DNA of 64,000 bases from Agelaius tricolor (lineage: Eukaryota > Chordata > Aves > Passeriformes > Icteridae). Below are positions 10,979 through 24,356 of the stretch, one piece after another; the first letter of the stretch is position 1, and the number at the start of each line of letters is the position of its first letter. The notes beneath the pieces were generated by a model. The model had not been told where the DNA came from and ran no database searches. It saw nothing but the letters and a program-made list of their open reading frames with translations. Made by a program: the position numbers and the translations under genes. The stretch covers positions 12,802,001 through 12,866,000 of the forward strand of contig JALJCS010000004.1 in NCBI GenBank assembly GCA_023055355.1. Direction: 5' to 3'.

Positions 10979-13900
10979 TCCCCTTCTTTTCACTAGGTTT
11001 GTCTGGACTGGTCTCTCTGGAAACCAGTGAAACAATTCCCCTTGATATGAGTTTGCAGAAAATTCAGAGAAGGCTTCTGCAATCAGGAACCTGATGTAGT
11101 TCTGGTTTTCACTTAAACAGCAACAGTGGACAGATATGATGTTGTTTTCAATCAAAGTAAACAAACAAGGCTTGTTGAGTACAGATCTGATCTCCTCCAG
11201 ATGGAGTGCTTTATCATGCCCTCCATCTGTTGTGGGGCAGCAGAAAAGCAAATTTCATATCTATTGTTTAGGGTAGCATTACTCTTGGATGCTTGGGGCA
11301 CTGGATATTCCCATAGGACTGTTCTGCAGTTCCACAGCTAATTGAAACGGAAACCAGGGGCATGGTTCTCAGGCAGCAATATTGCCGGGGGGAGAAGGAA
11401 AGACTGCTAGATTCACCCAGTGTCACCAGAAGAAGATGCTGATGGGAGGCCAATGAAGATCAGATGAGTCCTTCGAAATCTGCATTGGCATCTGATTTAT
11501 GTTTGTGGTGCAAGAGAAAACCTGCAGGCCTCTGTGTTTGCTGTGAGAGCCCTCTGAGAGAAACAGGGGGATGAGATTGAAGAACATACTGGAAGACCTA
11601 AAACAAGACAGGTCATGCAAGAAGAATTGCTGTGATTTTGACAGAGCTGAAAGCCTGAGCTACCACAGAGTAGCAAGGCATGTGTAGCCACAGGGGAAGT
11701 AGAACCTTGATTGAGGTAAAGGATTCAAAGGACATGAGTGAGGTTTACAAATAATCACTGCTGGAAAACTGCCTGGAAAACTCTGACAGCCCCCAAGGAG
11801 ATGATATTGGAGCATCTTTTCCAGGAGAGAGGAGGCTCTGGCTTTGCATCTCAAGTGTCCCCTACCTGAAGTTTAATTGTCTTCCTTTCTTTCTCTCTGC
11901 CACCTCTCTCCTGAGCTGTGCTCCTGTTTGGCTCACACACAATTGAACAATGTAGTTTGGGTTGCCAGACTTTGCCTTGTTCTTTTCCATTATTAATCAG
12001 CTGTCTTCTGCTAACACATTGACAGGGTCAGCAGAGCTGTGCAGCAGCATGTAGAGACAAGAAAATGCCCACACCTACACTCATTCCACACAGAGCCCCC
12101 ACGCACACCCCCCACACACCCTGCTGGTGTGTCATGGACTGAGACACCCTGCATTCTCTCTCATACCTTTCATTCCTTGCCACAGCTTGAAATTGGCATG
12201 ATTGCCCACATGGCAGGCTGTGATTCTTTGTTCATTTATTTTACTTACTCCTCAGAAAGCAAAGAGATTATCTAGGGTCAGCATGTCTGAGTTGCCTGAA
12301 ACAGTCAGTGTAATTCTAACACTGCATGGCAGACCTTGCACTTAAACGGGTTACTTGAGAGACCAAGAGAGTGTCCTCCTTTAATATGTGTTAAAAGGCT
12401 CCCCCACAAGTTTTCTGTGGACTAATCCTCACTATCAAGCTCAGGATGAATTAACTGATTAGAAAGACAAGTAGACCAACAAAAACAAACAAGCAAAAGG
12501 AGCCAAATTTAGCTCAAAATGAAATCAGCAGATTTGAGGTGAAAGAAAAGCCAGGGCACATTTTTGGGCAGATCTACATCAAAGTAGGCTCTGTGCTTTA
12601 AACAGTGGTGAGAACAGTGTACTCGGGACTCTGGGTTTCAGCACCCTCACCTCCTGTATTTGACAGCCTGTTCACTCACAGAGAGACCAAAGAAAGACTT
12701 GCAAGTTTGTAGAAATCAAATAAAAGGGGAGTCTTTTTCTGTACCCTAGACTCTCACAGTTGTGGAACTAAAGGTCAGTGCTGAACTCTACCCATTGCTC
12801 TTGGTTTGTTTCAGTCCTACATATATCATTTATTCCTGGCAGAAAATTCCATGCATTAATGTTGGAAATATCTAAATTGGCCTGATTTTCTCTTTGCTAA
12901 TGGAAGAGAAAAATAAGAACTTTGCACAATTGATAAATAATATCCGAAAGGACATGTGAAAGATAAGTCTTTTTGCAGGAACTGCATATTTTCCAGATTT
13001 TTTTAAGGCATTTCATGACAAATCACATTAGACATGAGGAGAAATATTTTATTTGCAAAGGGTATTTAAGGTCCAGAATAGGTGAGAGGTTTTCAGAAGT
13101 TGGAGTCTAAGAAAAAGATTTATTCAGGTCAGGTTAACTCTTGAGATAAAATGATGTGCATGTTGCCCTTCCAGTGTCTTTTCTAACCATATGCTTTGAA
13201 GTCTGGCAAATTTTTTTTTTCTTTTTTTGTATTGAGGTTCAGAATATGAATGAAACTTAACAGACAGAAACTATACAGAGCTGTTGGTATAGTTTATATC
13301 CCATAACATTTATAGGAAGCAAGATAAGGAATAAGCATTTAAATCGCTCAGTAGCTTTCCAAACCTTAGCTAGTAAATAAAATAGTATTTCCAAAGATGG
13401 CTGTATCTGTATCTGTTTGGACATAGTTTCAGCAGTGCTCTACCTGCAGCTGTGCAAAACCACTGCAAAGTTCAATTCTGTGAAGAGAGATGAAACCACT
13501 ACAATTCACATGCCAACCTTTTCCCAGAAGACAACGCTCAGTGTTATGTGATACATAGTATTATTTCACACAATATTATTTCCTATGCAGTAATATTTGG
13601 ACTGAGGTCCAGTTTCAAGCTCTCAGAGCACTTGGAGGGAAGAGTTGTCTCCTGACTTCTCTTGTCCCACCATACAGTCTTCAAGTAGTCTTTGTATCCC
13701 CCATAAGCCTCCTTTTTTAGTTCTTTAACTTTTTCAGATAAATTACTTGTTTCTAAGTAGGCAGTTCCAAATCTCATCCAAGGAAAACTGCTCCCTTGCA
13801 CGTTGATTGCTGCTGTCTTCCTGCAGAGTCAGTTCCACTCCTGACCCAAAGACATGCTATTACTTCTGGAAGTCTCTTAACTAGGATATTACTGTTTATT

Positions 13901-16900
13901 CATTCCATGGCCTAGATATTTGCTAGATAAACATGTTCATTTTTAGTGGGAATTGTTGGCTTATCTTAAGAAATTGTAACTGTATTTATGATAGGTTCAC
14001 ATTTTGGGCTTCAGATCCCGTTGGCTCAACAGCCCTCTACTCCCTTACAATCTTACTGTAATTATATCAAATTTCCAGAATGTTCCCAGTTCATGCACCT
14101 ACTTTGCCTTGTCAAAAACGGATGAATAAGAAAGAAAAGAGATGGGGAGGAGGCTGGTGTTGTATGTTAGTATGTTAGTCTGTTCTTTTCCTGACATCCA
14201 GTCAGTGAGGGCCTGGGTGTTTTTTCCCTACTCTTCCCAGCTGATGACTGAGGACTCCAGGCTGACAGTATTTCGCTAACATAACCCAGTGACAACAATC
14301 CAATCCCCATGTGGCCACAGAGTAATAACTTTATGAGTAGCAGGAGGGTAGACTTACTAAAAACCCAGTATCTTCCTGGGTTAGGTCCATAATTCTGCTA
14401 TAGTAGAAGACATGAATATGTGACTAAGGCCAAGCAGGTAATGATACAGCTTTTGATATTAAATTTTGTGGGGTTGAACCCTGAATAAAAATGAAACTAT
14501 TCTCATCCATCAAATTTTTTGAAAGTTATGAAATATTTCCTATCCTCAGGGAAACCAGAGCACCAGGAAGATTATTTTTAGTCATGTTTTTAAAAATAAT
14601 TTGTTGACTTCAGACAAATGATTTCATGGAAGAAATAATTTTCTTCCAAGTGAAGACACTTTTTAAAAATTTTTCTTATATTAAGACTTTCATTTCTATA
14701 ATTTTATTTCCTCTGAAACAATTTCAAACCTAAAGTATGTCATTTACCTATGAATCTTCACAGCTTACATTTTTGTTAATGCAAAGCATTACAAAATATT
14801 ATAAAATTTAAAATGATAATACTAGATTCTCATAACTGGTTGGTTTTGTTCCACTCAGTCCTTCCTGTGAGCTGAATATTTGTTCCTGAGCTAGAGGATC
14901 AATGCATCTTGAGCTGGTACTTGTTTTGAGATGGAGGATTTGAAAGCATGCAGGGTACCTGTGTGTTACTGTGATTTATGATGTCTCCATTACTGTTCCC
15001 CTCTAGCTGGTGAAGGAAGACAGAATCTGCATATAAATTACACTGGGAATCACCTAGAAACATCTACCTGTGGCCTGAGAGGGAGAATGGGGCAGTCTGG
15101 CTGCAATCTAGCACTGCATGTCATTCCATCTGCGTGGTAGCTGGTCCTGTGTTGAATCTCCTTTGTGGCGTACAGCCCTGTAACTACAAGTTGGTCAAAT
15201 TCTTTCTTTGTCGCACCTGAGAATGGATTTATCATTTGTCTTTAATATCTTTCCCGTGAAATCAGGTGTGACCAGCACCCAGTAGGTAAAAAAATTATAA
15301 GATAAATGTCCTTAATGAACATTTTGGCATGAGAGAATTGATTTAGAGAGCTAGAGTGTGTCAAAGCCACTGCTTTCAACTTTGCTGTCATCTTAAATAT
15401 AAATTACGACGGAGAAAGGAATAAAAAATAATGCCTTTGCTCAGAAAGGAGGAAAGGTCACACCCAACAGGCCTTGGAAATCAGAAAGTCATGAATGCAG
15501 CAGTGCACTTTTGGTTTTACTGGTTAACAGTTTGTACTAATTTTAGAAGTAGGAAAAAAATGAAAAGAAAAAATAATGAAAATAGCATCTAATTCATGTC
15601 TATTCAACAGTAAGGTTTTATTGGTACTTGAAAATACTGAGTGCATGGTACCAAGTTAGTTCTTTGATGTTTTTGAAATCATATATAATTTTCTTTTCGA
15701 TGTTGTTTTCAAGTGTATTCATGCAACATGGATTGTAAGCAGTTGAGCAGGTGTGTGTGAGGTGACTGGTGGTGGCTCAGGAGCTGATAGTGAGCAGCCA
15801 TTAAGGTAGTTTTTCAAAAGGTAAAAAGGATAAGCAGAAGAATACTGCTGCCAGACAGGGAGCTGTGAGCTTGGGGACTGCAAGCATCCTTGAAATGTAC
15901 AGCTGGCCTCTTTAAAGCTCAGCTGGGCCCTGAGAAATGGGACACTCCCTGCGTTTGCATCACAATCATGGTACCAAGAAAGTTTAACCTCCAGTTGTCA
16001 TCAGAAAAAGTGGAAGCAGTCTGGGAAATTTGAATTGATCTGAATAAAGAGAGCAGGTCTCTGAGCAACCTGACCTAGCTGAAAATGTTCCTACTCACTG
16101 CTTGGACTGGATGGCCTTGAAATTCACCTCCCAGCCCAACCCATTCTATCATTCGATAGTACAGAAGATAGCTTGCAGGTAGATGTTTTGCTCTAGATTT
16201 GCATATGGCAGTTTGAGTTGATTTTTTTTCCTTGTCTATAACCTTAATCTCTGAAGCAGTGCAAAAAACACTTATGGAAAGAGCAGCATATGCATATGTT
16301 TAGTCCTGTATTAAATCTAGCCTCTTGAATCTAATATCATAAAATAGGATTCTGGTTACTTATCTAATGTCTTAGTGGCATGCTGCTAGTTCTTAGTGGA
16401 AGTAGCAAACTTCAAGTACTCATTCTACTCACAGGGTTCAGAGTGTTTCTCCTCAAATGGTATGAGTCAGCTGATTTTCTCATGATAGTTTATTTTCACA
16501 GAGGTCTTTCTGTCCCACTTATAAAAAGAGAACATGAATGAATGTTATAGGATATGTCCCACATGAGAATATCTAAGTATTGTTGTCTTCACTGTCTGTC
16601 CTGACCTGTTTGCTTTCTTTTGTGGGTAACTAATTTCTCCCTGAAGTTTTGCCACATCTATAAACCATAAAATGCTGCAGATGGACTTTCGAAGTTATTG
16701 CAGATGATCGACCTAAGCATCAGACTTGTTAACAGAAAAGAGGAGGATCAACATCAGTAGAAGGCCTCCCTAACACTTCACTAACACAGAGCTTATATTC
16801 TCTTTACTAGTGACCCATGGCTGCATAGTCCCCGTATTTCTGCTGTGCTTGCTTCTGAGGGATCTCAGCATCCTGTCTTGTGAAGGCTGTCTATCCACTA

Positions 16901-17061
16901 GGCTATACTTAGTGGAGGGTTGTTAGTATCGATATTTTTAGTATCTGTGTAAAAGAGCAAAATGAGAATATGTGATGTTCTTACTGCAGAATATGATGCA
17001 CCACATGCAATGGCTGGCTTCCTGTTCAGCAGATGTGTTATTTCTCATATTATGATTCAGA
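10979..17061. other. Gene-free stretch, inferred CPLX1 intron
   Basis: No exon is recognised on either strand. The stretch contains one old CR1 3' end (about 16058-16160) and otherwise unique AT-rich sequence with poly-A/T-rich patches. Open frames are short and without recognisable domains. Confidence 0.6.
16058..16160 (+). mobile_element. CR1 LINE 3'-end fragment
   Basis: The sequence GAGCAACCTGACCTAGCTGAAAATGTTCCTACTC..., then TTGGACTGGATGGCCTTGAAATTCACCTCCCAGCCCAACCCATTCTATCATTC, follows the conserved CR1 3' untranslated end, with the terminal octamer region degenerate. It is about 100 bp and severely 5'-truncated. The substitutions indicate an old copy. Confidence 0.85.
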
Positions 17062-17085
17062 CAATGTGTTATCTCTCCTCTGCAG
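17062..17085 (+). promoter_or_regulatory. CPLX1: Splice acceptor of CPLX1 terminal exon
   Basis: A pyrimidine-rich tract (TTATCTCTCCTCTGCAG) ends in CAG at 17083-17085, directly before the codon-phase-0 start of the complexin reading frame. The boundary falls exactly where complexin homology begins (between the Lys and Tyr equivalent to K69/Y70), which is the intron position I know for mammalian CPLX1. Confidence 0.9.
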
Positions 17086-17283
17086 TATGGGATAAAGAAG
17101 AAGGAAGAAAAGGAAGCAGAGGCCCAGGCTGCACTGGAAGCTAATGCTGAAGGGAGTCTGACACGCCCAAAGAAGGCGATCCCTCCTGGCTGTGGGGATG
17201 AGGAGGAGGAAGAAGAAGAGAGCATCCTAGACACAGTCATCAAATACTTACCAGGGCCCCTGCAGGACATGTTCAAGAAGTAA
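17086..17283 (+). CDS. CPLX1: Complexin-1, terminal coding exon (partial gene)
   Basis: The frame encodes 65 residues and a TAA stop, from [10 protein letters not shown] through [15 protein letters not shown], seven Glu, [20 protein letters not shown]. Complexins are small cytosolic presynaptic proteins that bind assembled SNARE complexes and clamp or promote Ca2+-triggered vesicle fusion. With a family length of 134 residues this exon covers residues 70-134. It has the last turn of the SNARE-binding central helix (starting at the Tyr70 equivalent), the acidic linker, and the C-terminal amphipathic membrane-binding helix. It ends in KK with no CAAX box, which excludes the farnesylated CPLX3/4. 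Val-Ile-Lys-Tyr and Ile-Pro-Pro-Gly favour CPLX1 over CPLX2 (Val-Leu-Lys-Tyr, Ile-Pro-Ala-Gly), although the final Met-Phe-Lys-Lys resembles CPLX2. The frame opens directly at a splice acceptor. The exons for residues 1-69 are not in the window and should lie upstream. The frame is intact with no sign of decay, so this is a real exon and not a retrocopy. Confidence 0.95.
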   Translation, partial: YGIKKKEEKEAEAQAALEANAEGSLTRPKKAIPPGCGDEEEEEEESILDTVIKYLPGPLQDMFKK

Positions 17284-17868
17284 TAGCTGCAGACTGTTAG
17301 ATGGGCATAAACAGTACTGCAAAGGATTTCTCTTTTGCCCAATGGGGATTTAAATCTTGCCATTCATCCCGCAGTCCTCCCCACCTCTGCCCTCTACTGC
17401 TCACTAGGAGTCCCTTTGCTTCCCATTCCCTTCCAACTGCCTCTTTCCCTTTCCTCTGCCCATCCATTCCTTGATTTTGTACATAGTCACATCCAGTAGA
17501 TGCCTCTGAATGGATGTAAAGATTAAAAAGCTGCAGACTACACAACTTTTATTATAAGCCATAGTACTGTGTATGTTAAATACAGCACATCAAGCATAGA
17601 AAAGGAACAATCTCATTTCCATCCAATGCAAGAACGAGTGTTCACTAAGTATGAACAGTGGCCTCTTTAATTTTTTTAAATTATCTTATTTTTATTATTG
17701 ATAATAATTAATCATTATTATAATGTTCCTATTGATTGGGTCACATTAGCCATTTTTTGTTGAGCACATCTGCTCTCAGAAGGGATATCTCAGTTCTCCC
17801 ATGGAAGCAGAGCTTTTCCGTTTAAATTCCATCTGTGACATAAATAAAAGATCTTTTGGAAAGTAAAT
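17284..17868 (+). other. CPLX1: CPLX1 3' untranslated region (minimum extent)
   Basis: Sequence after the stop codon up to just past the first canonical AATAAA (17843-17848). It includes an AU-rich block around 17668-17725 (TTATTTTTATTATTG and neighbouring ATTAAT/ATTATT elements), which could bind AU-rich-element proteins. A weaker ATTAAA at 17522-17527 could be a proximal poly(A) signal. The true 3' end could lie further downstream, since mammalian CPLX1 has a long 3' UTR. The extent is inferred from the signal only. Confidence 0.65.
17843..17848 (+). terminator. CPLX1: Canonical poly(A) signal AATAAA, candidate CPLX1 3' end
   Basis: AATAAA lies in CATAAATAAAAGATC, 560 bp after the CPLX1 stop. 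The expected cleavage site is 10-30 bp downstream. This is the first canonical hexamer on the + strand after the stop that I can find. Confidence 0.65.
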
Positions 17869-20800
17869 CATGCATGACTTACACAGCTGACATCACTCAG
17901 AATTGTGGAAGAAGTGAATCATCTGCCCTCAGATGCTGTAGAAGTTAAATGCCTCAGAATCTAAGCAAGAGTCATGTTACTTTGGGAATTAGCCATACAT
18001 TTACCTTGAATGAGCAAATTGGTCAGGCACTTGCCGTACAGAAACCATAGAGGAGGGCACTGTGCTCTGATAGAGGACCTCCCCAACCCCTCTGAAGCCA
18101 ATGACAAGTGTATTTGCTGCTCTGTTTAACCAATCTTTCTCTTTCTGCCATATTCAACCATCCTGTTTCCAGCAGTGCTTGCAGGTTGGACATTTGGGTC
18201 CCAGCACATTGCCATGGCTGTGTACTGCCCACCCTTTCCTGCAGTGTGTGGGAGTGTGTGGTGGTCTGAATGTTAGTCATGGCAGACCTATAAATATCCA
18301 TTACGTTTATTGTGCTAAATTACTGCATTGCCTTGGGGAGGTCACTTATTGTCTGCCCCACTGAGATTCTTCACCTGTAAAATGCAGGTTTCAGTCTCTA
18401 CCTACTGTAAAAGCGTAAAGTGAGGATGCTTCTTAGTGCTCTGCAGGAGCTAATTAATATTACAGAAGTATGTGGTATCCCTTGATGCTAGCAGGGTGGG
18501 AGAAGATTTTTTCTCACCATTATCTTTGTGGCCTTTTGCAGACACAGGTACAGAGGTCTCCTCAATGAAACACTGCAGATATCACATAATTGCATAAGAA
18601 AATCCAAATTCTATGGGAGATGTTGACTTGGTAATACCTACATAGATTCAATACATAGATATTTTGACCTGTTTTGAACACAGGTCCTTGTGATCAGGTA
18701 TCTGGCTTGTCATCTGAAGAGCTAATCCTGAAATTTTGCATCTGGCTAGGTCTCTGTAGTTGATGCTGTTGACTTACCATCTCAGTCTCACAGTCTTGTC
18801 AGGAGAATCAGGGTTTGGCTGGCAGAACTAACATTGCTTGTCCCTGTCCTGGGAACAACAAAAATTTCCTAAGTACATGGATGAGATTTGAAAGCAAATA
18901 CACTCTTTCTTGCTGGCAACAAAAAGGAGGATAATATCAGACACTTCATTATGTACCTAAATTTAACATTTTACTTCAATGGATTTTCTATCCACTCATT
19001 CAGTGCAACTGAGTTTAGGCAAACATCTCAATATTATCCTGAATAAGATCTTTTAGAAGACATGTATCACCATTCCAGGTAAGCAGAAGAAATCTGTACC
19101 ATGGTTAAGGAATTGAGCATGAGAGCTCTGTACCTTCCAGTAGCATCTGTTGCAATAGGAAAAGAGTATTTTGAAAGAGAATAATATAATATGCCCTCCT
19201 CATACAATTTTTTTTCAGTTGTTACAGTCCTTGCTTCTTCTCAAATAATTTCAAACATAACTTTCTATTGAATCCAAGGCAGAGACTGAAGAAGTTTGAC
19301 TGATATATAAGTCAGAACAAGTTGATAAAGATGCAACTTGTTTCAGGCTGTATCTATGAAAAAGACTTGTTTGTTCAAGTACAAGCTGCCAAGGGCTATC
19401 CAGAAGGCAAGTTTTCCTCATTTGGATAATGTCAGTGGGACTTTTTTCCGCCTAACTTTCATTTAAAGCAAGATGACTGCTTCTCTCTGGAGACTTTCAA
19501 TAGACCCAGAACACTTAATGAATCTGTGCTTGGGTACAGCATGGTAGTGTTTAACAATTTACCATTTTCTAGGAAGAGTGTCCTACTCACCCCATGCAAA
19601 TTCTGCAACTAGTAATTTGAGGCTGTTTAAGTAAATCTCACAAAATTGGAAACTCTATTTCTGTCACAGGGACAGCAGCTCATTTTAATGCTCTGCTGAA
19701 GAGTATCCAACATCCCCAAAAGATAAAAAGCAGAGCCTGGCTCTTCATTTCAGCCACTCACTGGTCACTAGATCTCCCAACATAGATCACCGACATACAG
19801 AAATCAATACTTTTGAAATGCCTTGATTAATCTCTGTGGCATGCATCCTCTAACACATAAGTAAAACCAGCAGAAATGTGCCTGTGCTAAAATGAACATG
19901 TCTATTAATATATTCCCCTGGCCTTGTGCTGGAGAACTCTGCAAACAAACAAACAAATGAGAAGATAAGCTTATTCCACTTCACTTTGGTTTTTCTCTAC
20001 CACTTGCTTGCTGACCTTTCCCTAGCCCCCATTACCCATTCCCTTCCTCATCCAGCAAAATACTGTTCCTGATGTAAGATCAGAATTTTCTGCCTAGCAT
20101 TCTCCTTGCAGAATTTTAGTGCTGATTGCTTTCACAGTCTCTCTGGCAACTTGATTGTGCATGTTTGTGCACACATCTGTGGAAGGTGGGGAAATGGGAG
20201 AAAATGGGGAGAAGAGAGAGAGAAAGGAAGAGTGTTTGGTATCATTTTAGGTAATTGTGCCTCAGCAGCTGTAACATTGAATGACTGGTCTAAGTCAGGA
20301 TCTTGTATAGACTGCAGTAAAATTTCTTAAGCAGGTAGTGCTATCCCTGGGCTCAGAACAGTAAAAATACTGTCCTTGTGAGCATAGCTCCTGAGCTGTG
20401 TGAACATCTGGATTAAACACCTGATGAGGGCCATAGAATCACCATACTGAGTCATATAGGCCTCATTCCAGGTTCACAGAGTAGGAGGGAAAGGGAAGGT
20501 GGTTTATTAAACAGTGTTTACTGAGTCTTTTTCATTGTGGGGGCTTCCCAGCTCAGCCATTTCATCACTTCTGCATCTCCACTAGCCACACCTGCACCAG
20601 CCCTTCCTCCACTGACAGGAGAGAGTTCATCCGGGTGTGAGCTGCTAGTTCCCATTTTCCTTTTCTTGCCATAAGAAACATGACAGAAGATCTGCCACAG
20701 GTACTGGATAGGTTTTGCTTGGTTTTGCCTCATATAACTTTGGCACGTTGCATGAGAGTGGACCTCTCCTCAAGTCATTCCACAGTCCTGAAGTGCCTAA

Positions 20801-23800
20801 GCCATGCTGAACAGACTCGAGAGCAAGGCACTCTCCCTTCTCTTCTGCCCATCTATTTCCCTTCCCACTCAGAACTGGTTACAAGGGACACAGACACCTT
20901 TGGCTCATGTGTGGAAGTCAGAAACATTGTCTCACACACTTTTCCCCTTGGCACTCAAGCAGGTGATGAAGCACTTAAACAAGAGACCAAAGAGAAGCAT
21001 GGTTCATTGTTTGGATTCTGAATATCTTTTTGTCTTTCATGGCATTGTTTTATTTGCATCACTGGTCTGTTCAATCTCAGGTAAATGAGGTATTTTAATT
21101 TTATAGCTCATTTTTATTTACACAGAAAGGTTGTTGGCTAGACACTGCAGTCATTTTCCCTCACAACTCCAAGACCTTACAGGTTAGTAAAAAAATAGTC
21201 AAAGGGCCTTCTCATTTGGAGGGTAAATGATTTAGTTTGCCATTGACCTTGAGAACTCACATTTATATGTAGAGAAAGCCATATGAAATCAGACTGCAAT
21301 ATTAATTATCAATGCTACTCTTGTGTTTAAAATGAATAAAACAAAACATAAGACCATGTGCTTAATCACTTTGGAGTTCCTCTGTCTATGTTTCTAGTAT
21401 CATACATTGGCTCAGATCTCTCCCAGCCTCTCTCCTTCATCAAGAAAGACCATACTAGTGCTGCTGAATACATCTTTTTGCCAAGCTTTTTGTGCTAGAA
21501 CAAGCTTTGTTAGAGATTAGTTGTTGTGATCTAAATGTAATGTCTTCTGTATCTGAAAGTTGTCTGTATTTGTTCTGAATATATGTTATCAAGATAACTG
21601 TTTCTTCATGCACTGAGTTAGTAAAATGTTTCAGTACTGTCATTAAAAAATTGCCTGTTTCTCTCTTTCATACACACAGAGAAAAATTTAACTTAATCAT
21701 GCATTTTCTAGTAGAAACGCTCCCCAGCTTTCTTTCAGATGCATGCAGTACTTGAAGATGATTTAAAGTAGAGACATTGTGAATGTGATTTTAATTTGTT
21801 ATTTTACTGGTATTTTTCCCTGCATGATGTGGGTAAATGGTATGATGTTCTTTTAAAATGGAATCACAGCCAATAAAAAACCCCAGTGATTTCATAAATT
21901 GTTTGCAATGCTTTCCTGTGAAATTCTATCAGGCTACATTTGGAAATCAAAGCATGGTAGCTCATATACAAATAGAATGGTAACAGAATTGAGGAGCAAC
22001 ATGGATGTTATTAAATAAATATGCTCATTGTTTCATTTATCAGAAACACTGATGACTTTTGATGTGTACAGGTGATTATCAAATTTTAAACAAGTTTTGC
22101 TGCTAGGAATTAATTTTCCTTGAGAGCAGAACAACACTCCTTTGAAAGAAACATGGACATTTAGCTATGGTATAGTGAGAATATGTTTGGATCTTAAGAC
22201 AAAAAATGTGAAACACTGATTTGCAATGACATGAAATGTATCTCAGGATCCAGAATTTGTAATATATACAAATATAAACACTTTGAATGGCAAGTTCCAC
22301 ACAGCTAAGCCTCATTTACTTGCTTAGGCACAAATCATGAGCTGTTGTATTCAGCATGAGTGTTGCATCACATTAGAAAGAGATATTACCATACATCTCA
22401 TAGGAAAACCCAATACCCATTTACCTACCTTTTCTTAGGACCATTATTTGATCATTCAATTTTTTGGGGTGTTTTACTAACAGAAGCAGCCACAGGACTG
22501 TCATGGAGAATCAGGCCATATTATTTATGTGCCAGAACACCTACTCAGAATTTGAGCCCAACACTGCTAAAACTGACACATGCTAATGCTGCTGCAGCCT
22601 ATGAGTTCAATGGCAGGCTCTCCATGTGCTTCAGGTTCCAGGACAGGTCTGTCTTTGACAAAGGTAACAGGGCAAGAAAATACCATTCACTGGTTTCCCC
22701 AAGAAACAGACAGCTTAAGGGAATCAGAGCTATCATATCAGACAAGTGTTGGGGATAAGATCCAGATACTGGAGAATGAACGCAAGGGATTTTGAAAGGC
22801 TTCATTTTGCAATGGAGGTAAGTGATTATTTTTAAACAGCTTCTACTTTCTTATTTAAAAAAAAAAAAATCCAGTGGTTAGGCTGGTGCAATCTACCTTT
22901 TCCCACTTAAAAAGTACATTTTGTCAGGTAAAATCCTCTCCAGAGAAAAACAAAAAAAGAAATCATCACGAAGGTCTTTGGGGTTAAAAATTTCTCCAGT
23001 TATGAAGAGACATTAGTGATTTATTTCTCAGACACTGATCCTGGGATGAAAGAATGAAATTATTAGCCCTTCTGCAAGATCCTTCTCTTCACTGTCAGCA
23101 GGGGTGGCATGGACTACATATTTGGGGCAAATATTTAATTTCCAAATGAAAGTCTGGATGGAAAGATACTCATCATGGTCCTGATTAAGTCCATTTTAAT
23201 GTGTTAATTTCATTTTCTTCCTGAAGTGCCATGAATGATCTAGGGTCCATAAAGCTCTCTCTGAAAATGTGTTTTAAATGAAGGCTACTGAACAATGCTG
23301 GCATGATGCTATTCTGTATATTGGGATCCCCGGCGGTTTGTGGCAACCATAAACATCCCCAGTTAAAAAATCCCAACTGAGATTTTTATTTCTTCTGTAA
23401 CTGACCCTCCCCTTTTCAGTAAAAAAAAAAACCAAAAAACCCACCACCAAAAAACCCCACATCAAGAATGTAACTGCACTGGAGTATTCCTTGTTGAAGA
23501 TAACTCTGCTACAGCCTGTCACCTGTGATTTTATGGACAGTTTGAGATAGGTGGTAAAAGTATTTCTGAAAAAGACAAATGGCTGGAACATGTGATGTCA
23601 AACACCCATGTTTTCCTGAGCCCTTGGTACTGAGAAGCTGAATTCTGCTAGTGCTATGAGATGGAAAAAAATTTTTCATTTGAGATTTGCTTTTCTCAGA
23701 AAAAACTATTTTTGTATGAGAGGGTCAGATATAACAATGTATTTGGGAACCTCAAGCTGCAGCAGCTGAGCATATTATGAATTAGAAAACGACTTATTTA

Positions 23801-24356
23801 AAACCTGTGTGGTGAACATTTCAGCTGGGCTATGAGACGTTTAGACCATCACAAACAACAACTGTGTGACTGAAAGTATAGTTCATTTCTATTAAATTTT
23901 TAATTAAAAAAATCTTAAAATTTACAGATAATAGAACATAATTTTTTCAGCTGCTGGTCAAAAAAAGTCAAACCCAAGAAAAGCCAGTCTGCACAAAAAG
24001 GGAGAATGTGTACTGAAATGTAATTAAGGTAATCATACTTCATAATCTGTTTAAATTTTCACTTTACTTTTGCTGAAGATAGCCAAAGTATGTGTATGAT
24101 CATTTCTAATTTGTTTATGTGTGTCATCAACCTGAAGCCAGTGTATGGCTGATATGGGACTATCAGTTTCATAGCTGGATAAGCTGTGAATTTTCTGCAT
24201 ATACAAACCCAATATCTACCAGCTTGCTTTTAAATTATTGAAATTGATGCACATTTTCAGGTTTCTATATCTTACCAAGATCTGAGCAGACACTCATCAG
24301 ACATTCACCCCTCAGCCGCAAAGAAACCTCTTTTTTGTGAAGACTGAGCATGACAA
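17869..24356. other. Intergenic stretch without recognisable genes
   Basis: No exon or RNA gene is recognised. The sequence is AT-rich and apparently unique, with homopolymer patches near 22857-22870 (poly-A) and 23420-23460 (A/C-rich). The open frames are at most about 130 codons, many starting at non-ATG codons, with random-looking composition. An unrecognised UTR or distal CPLX1 3' UTR at the left edge cannot be excluded. Confidence 0.6.

Noticed and set aside
1..17061. Upstream CPLX1 exons (residues 1-69)
   Set aside because: I looked for the KDPDA, ERQEALRQ and ERKAKYAKMEAERE coding blocks and found none. The exons are presumed to lie upstream of the window.
16938..17363. 141-codon minus-strand open frame antisense to the CPLX1 exon
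   Set aside because: It mirrors the conserved complexin codons on the opposite strand. Its Ser-rich run is the complement of the Glu-rich coding tract, and there is no independent support.
22360..22805. Overlapping open frames possibly marking an exon
   Set aside because: The frames on both strands are short and lack a recognisable protein, and no convincing acceptor/donor pair brackets a coding block.
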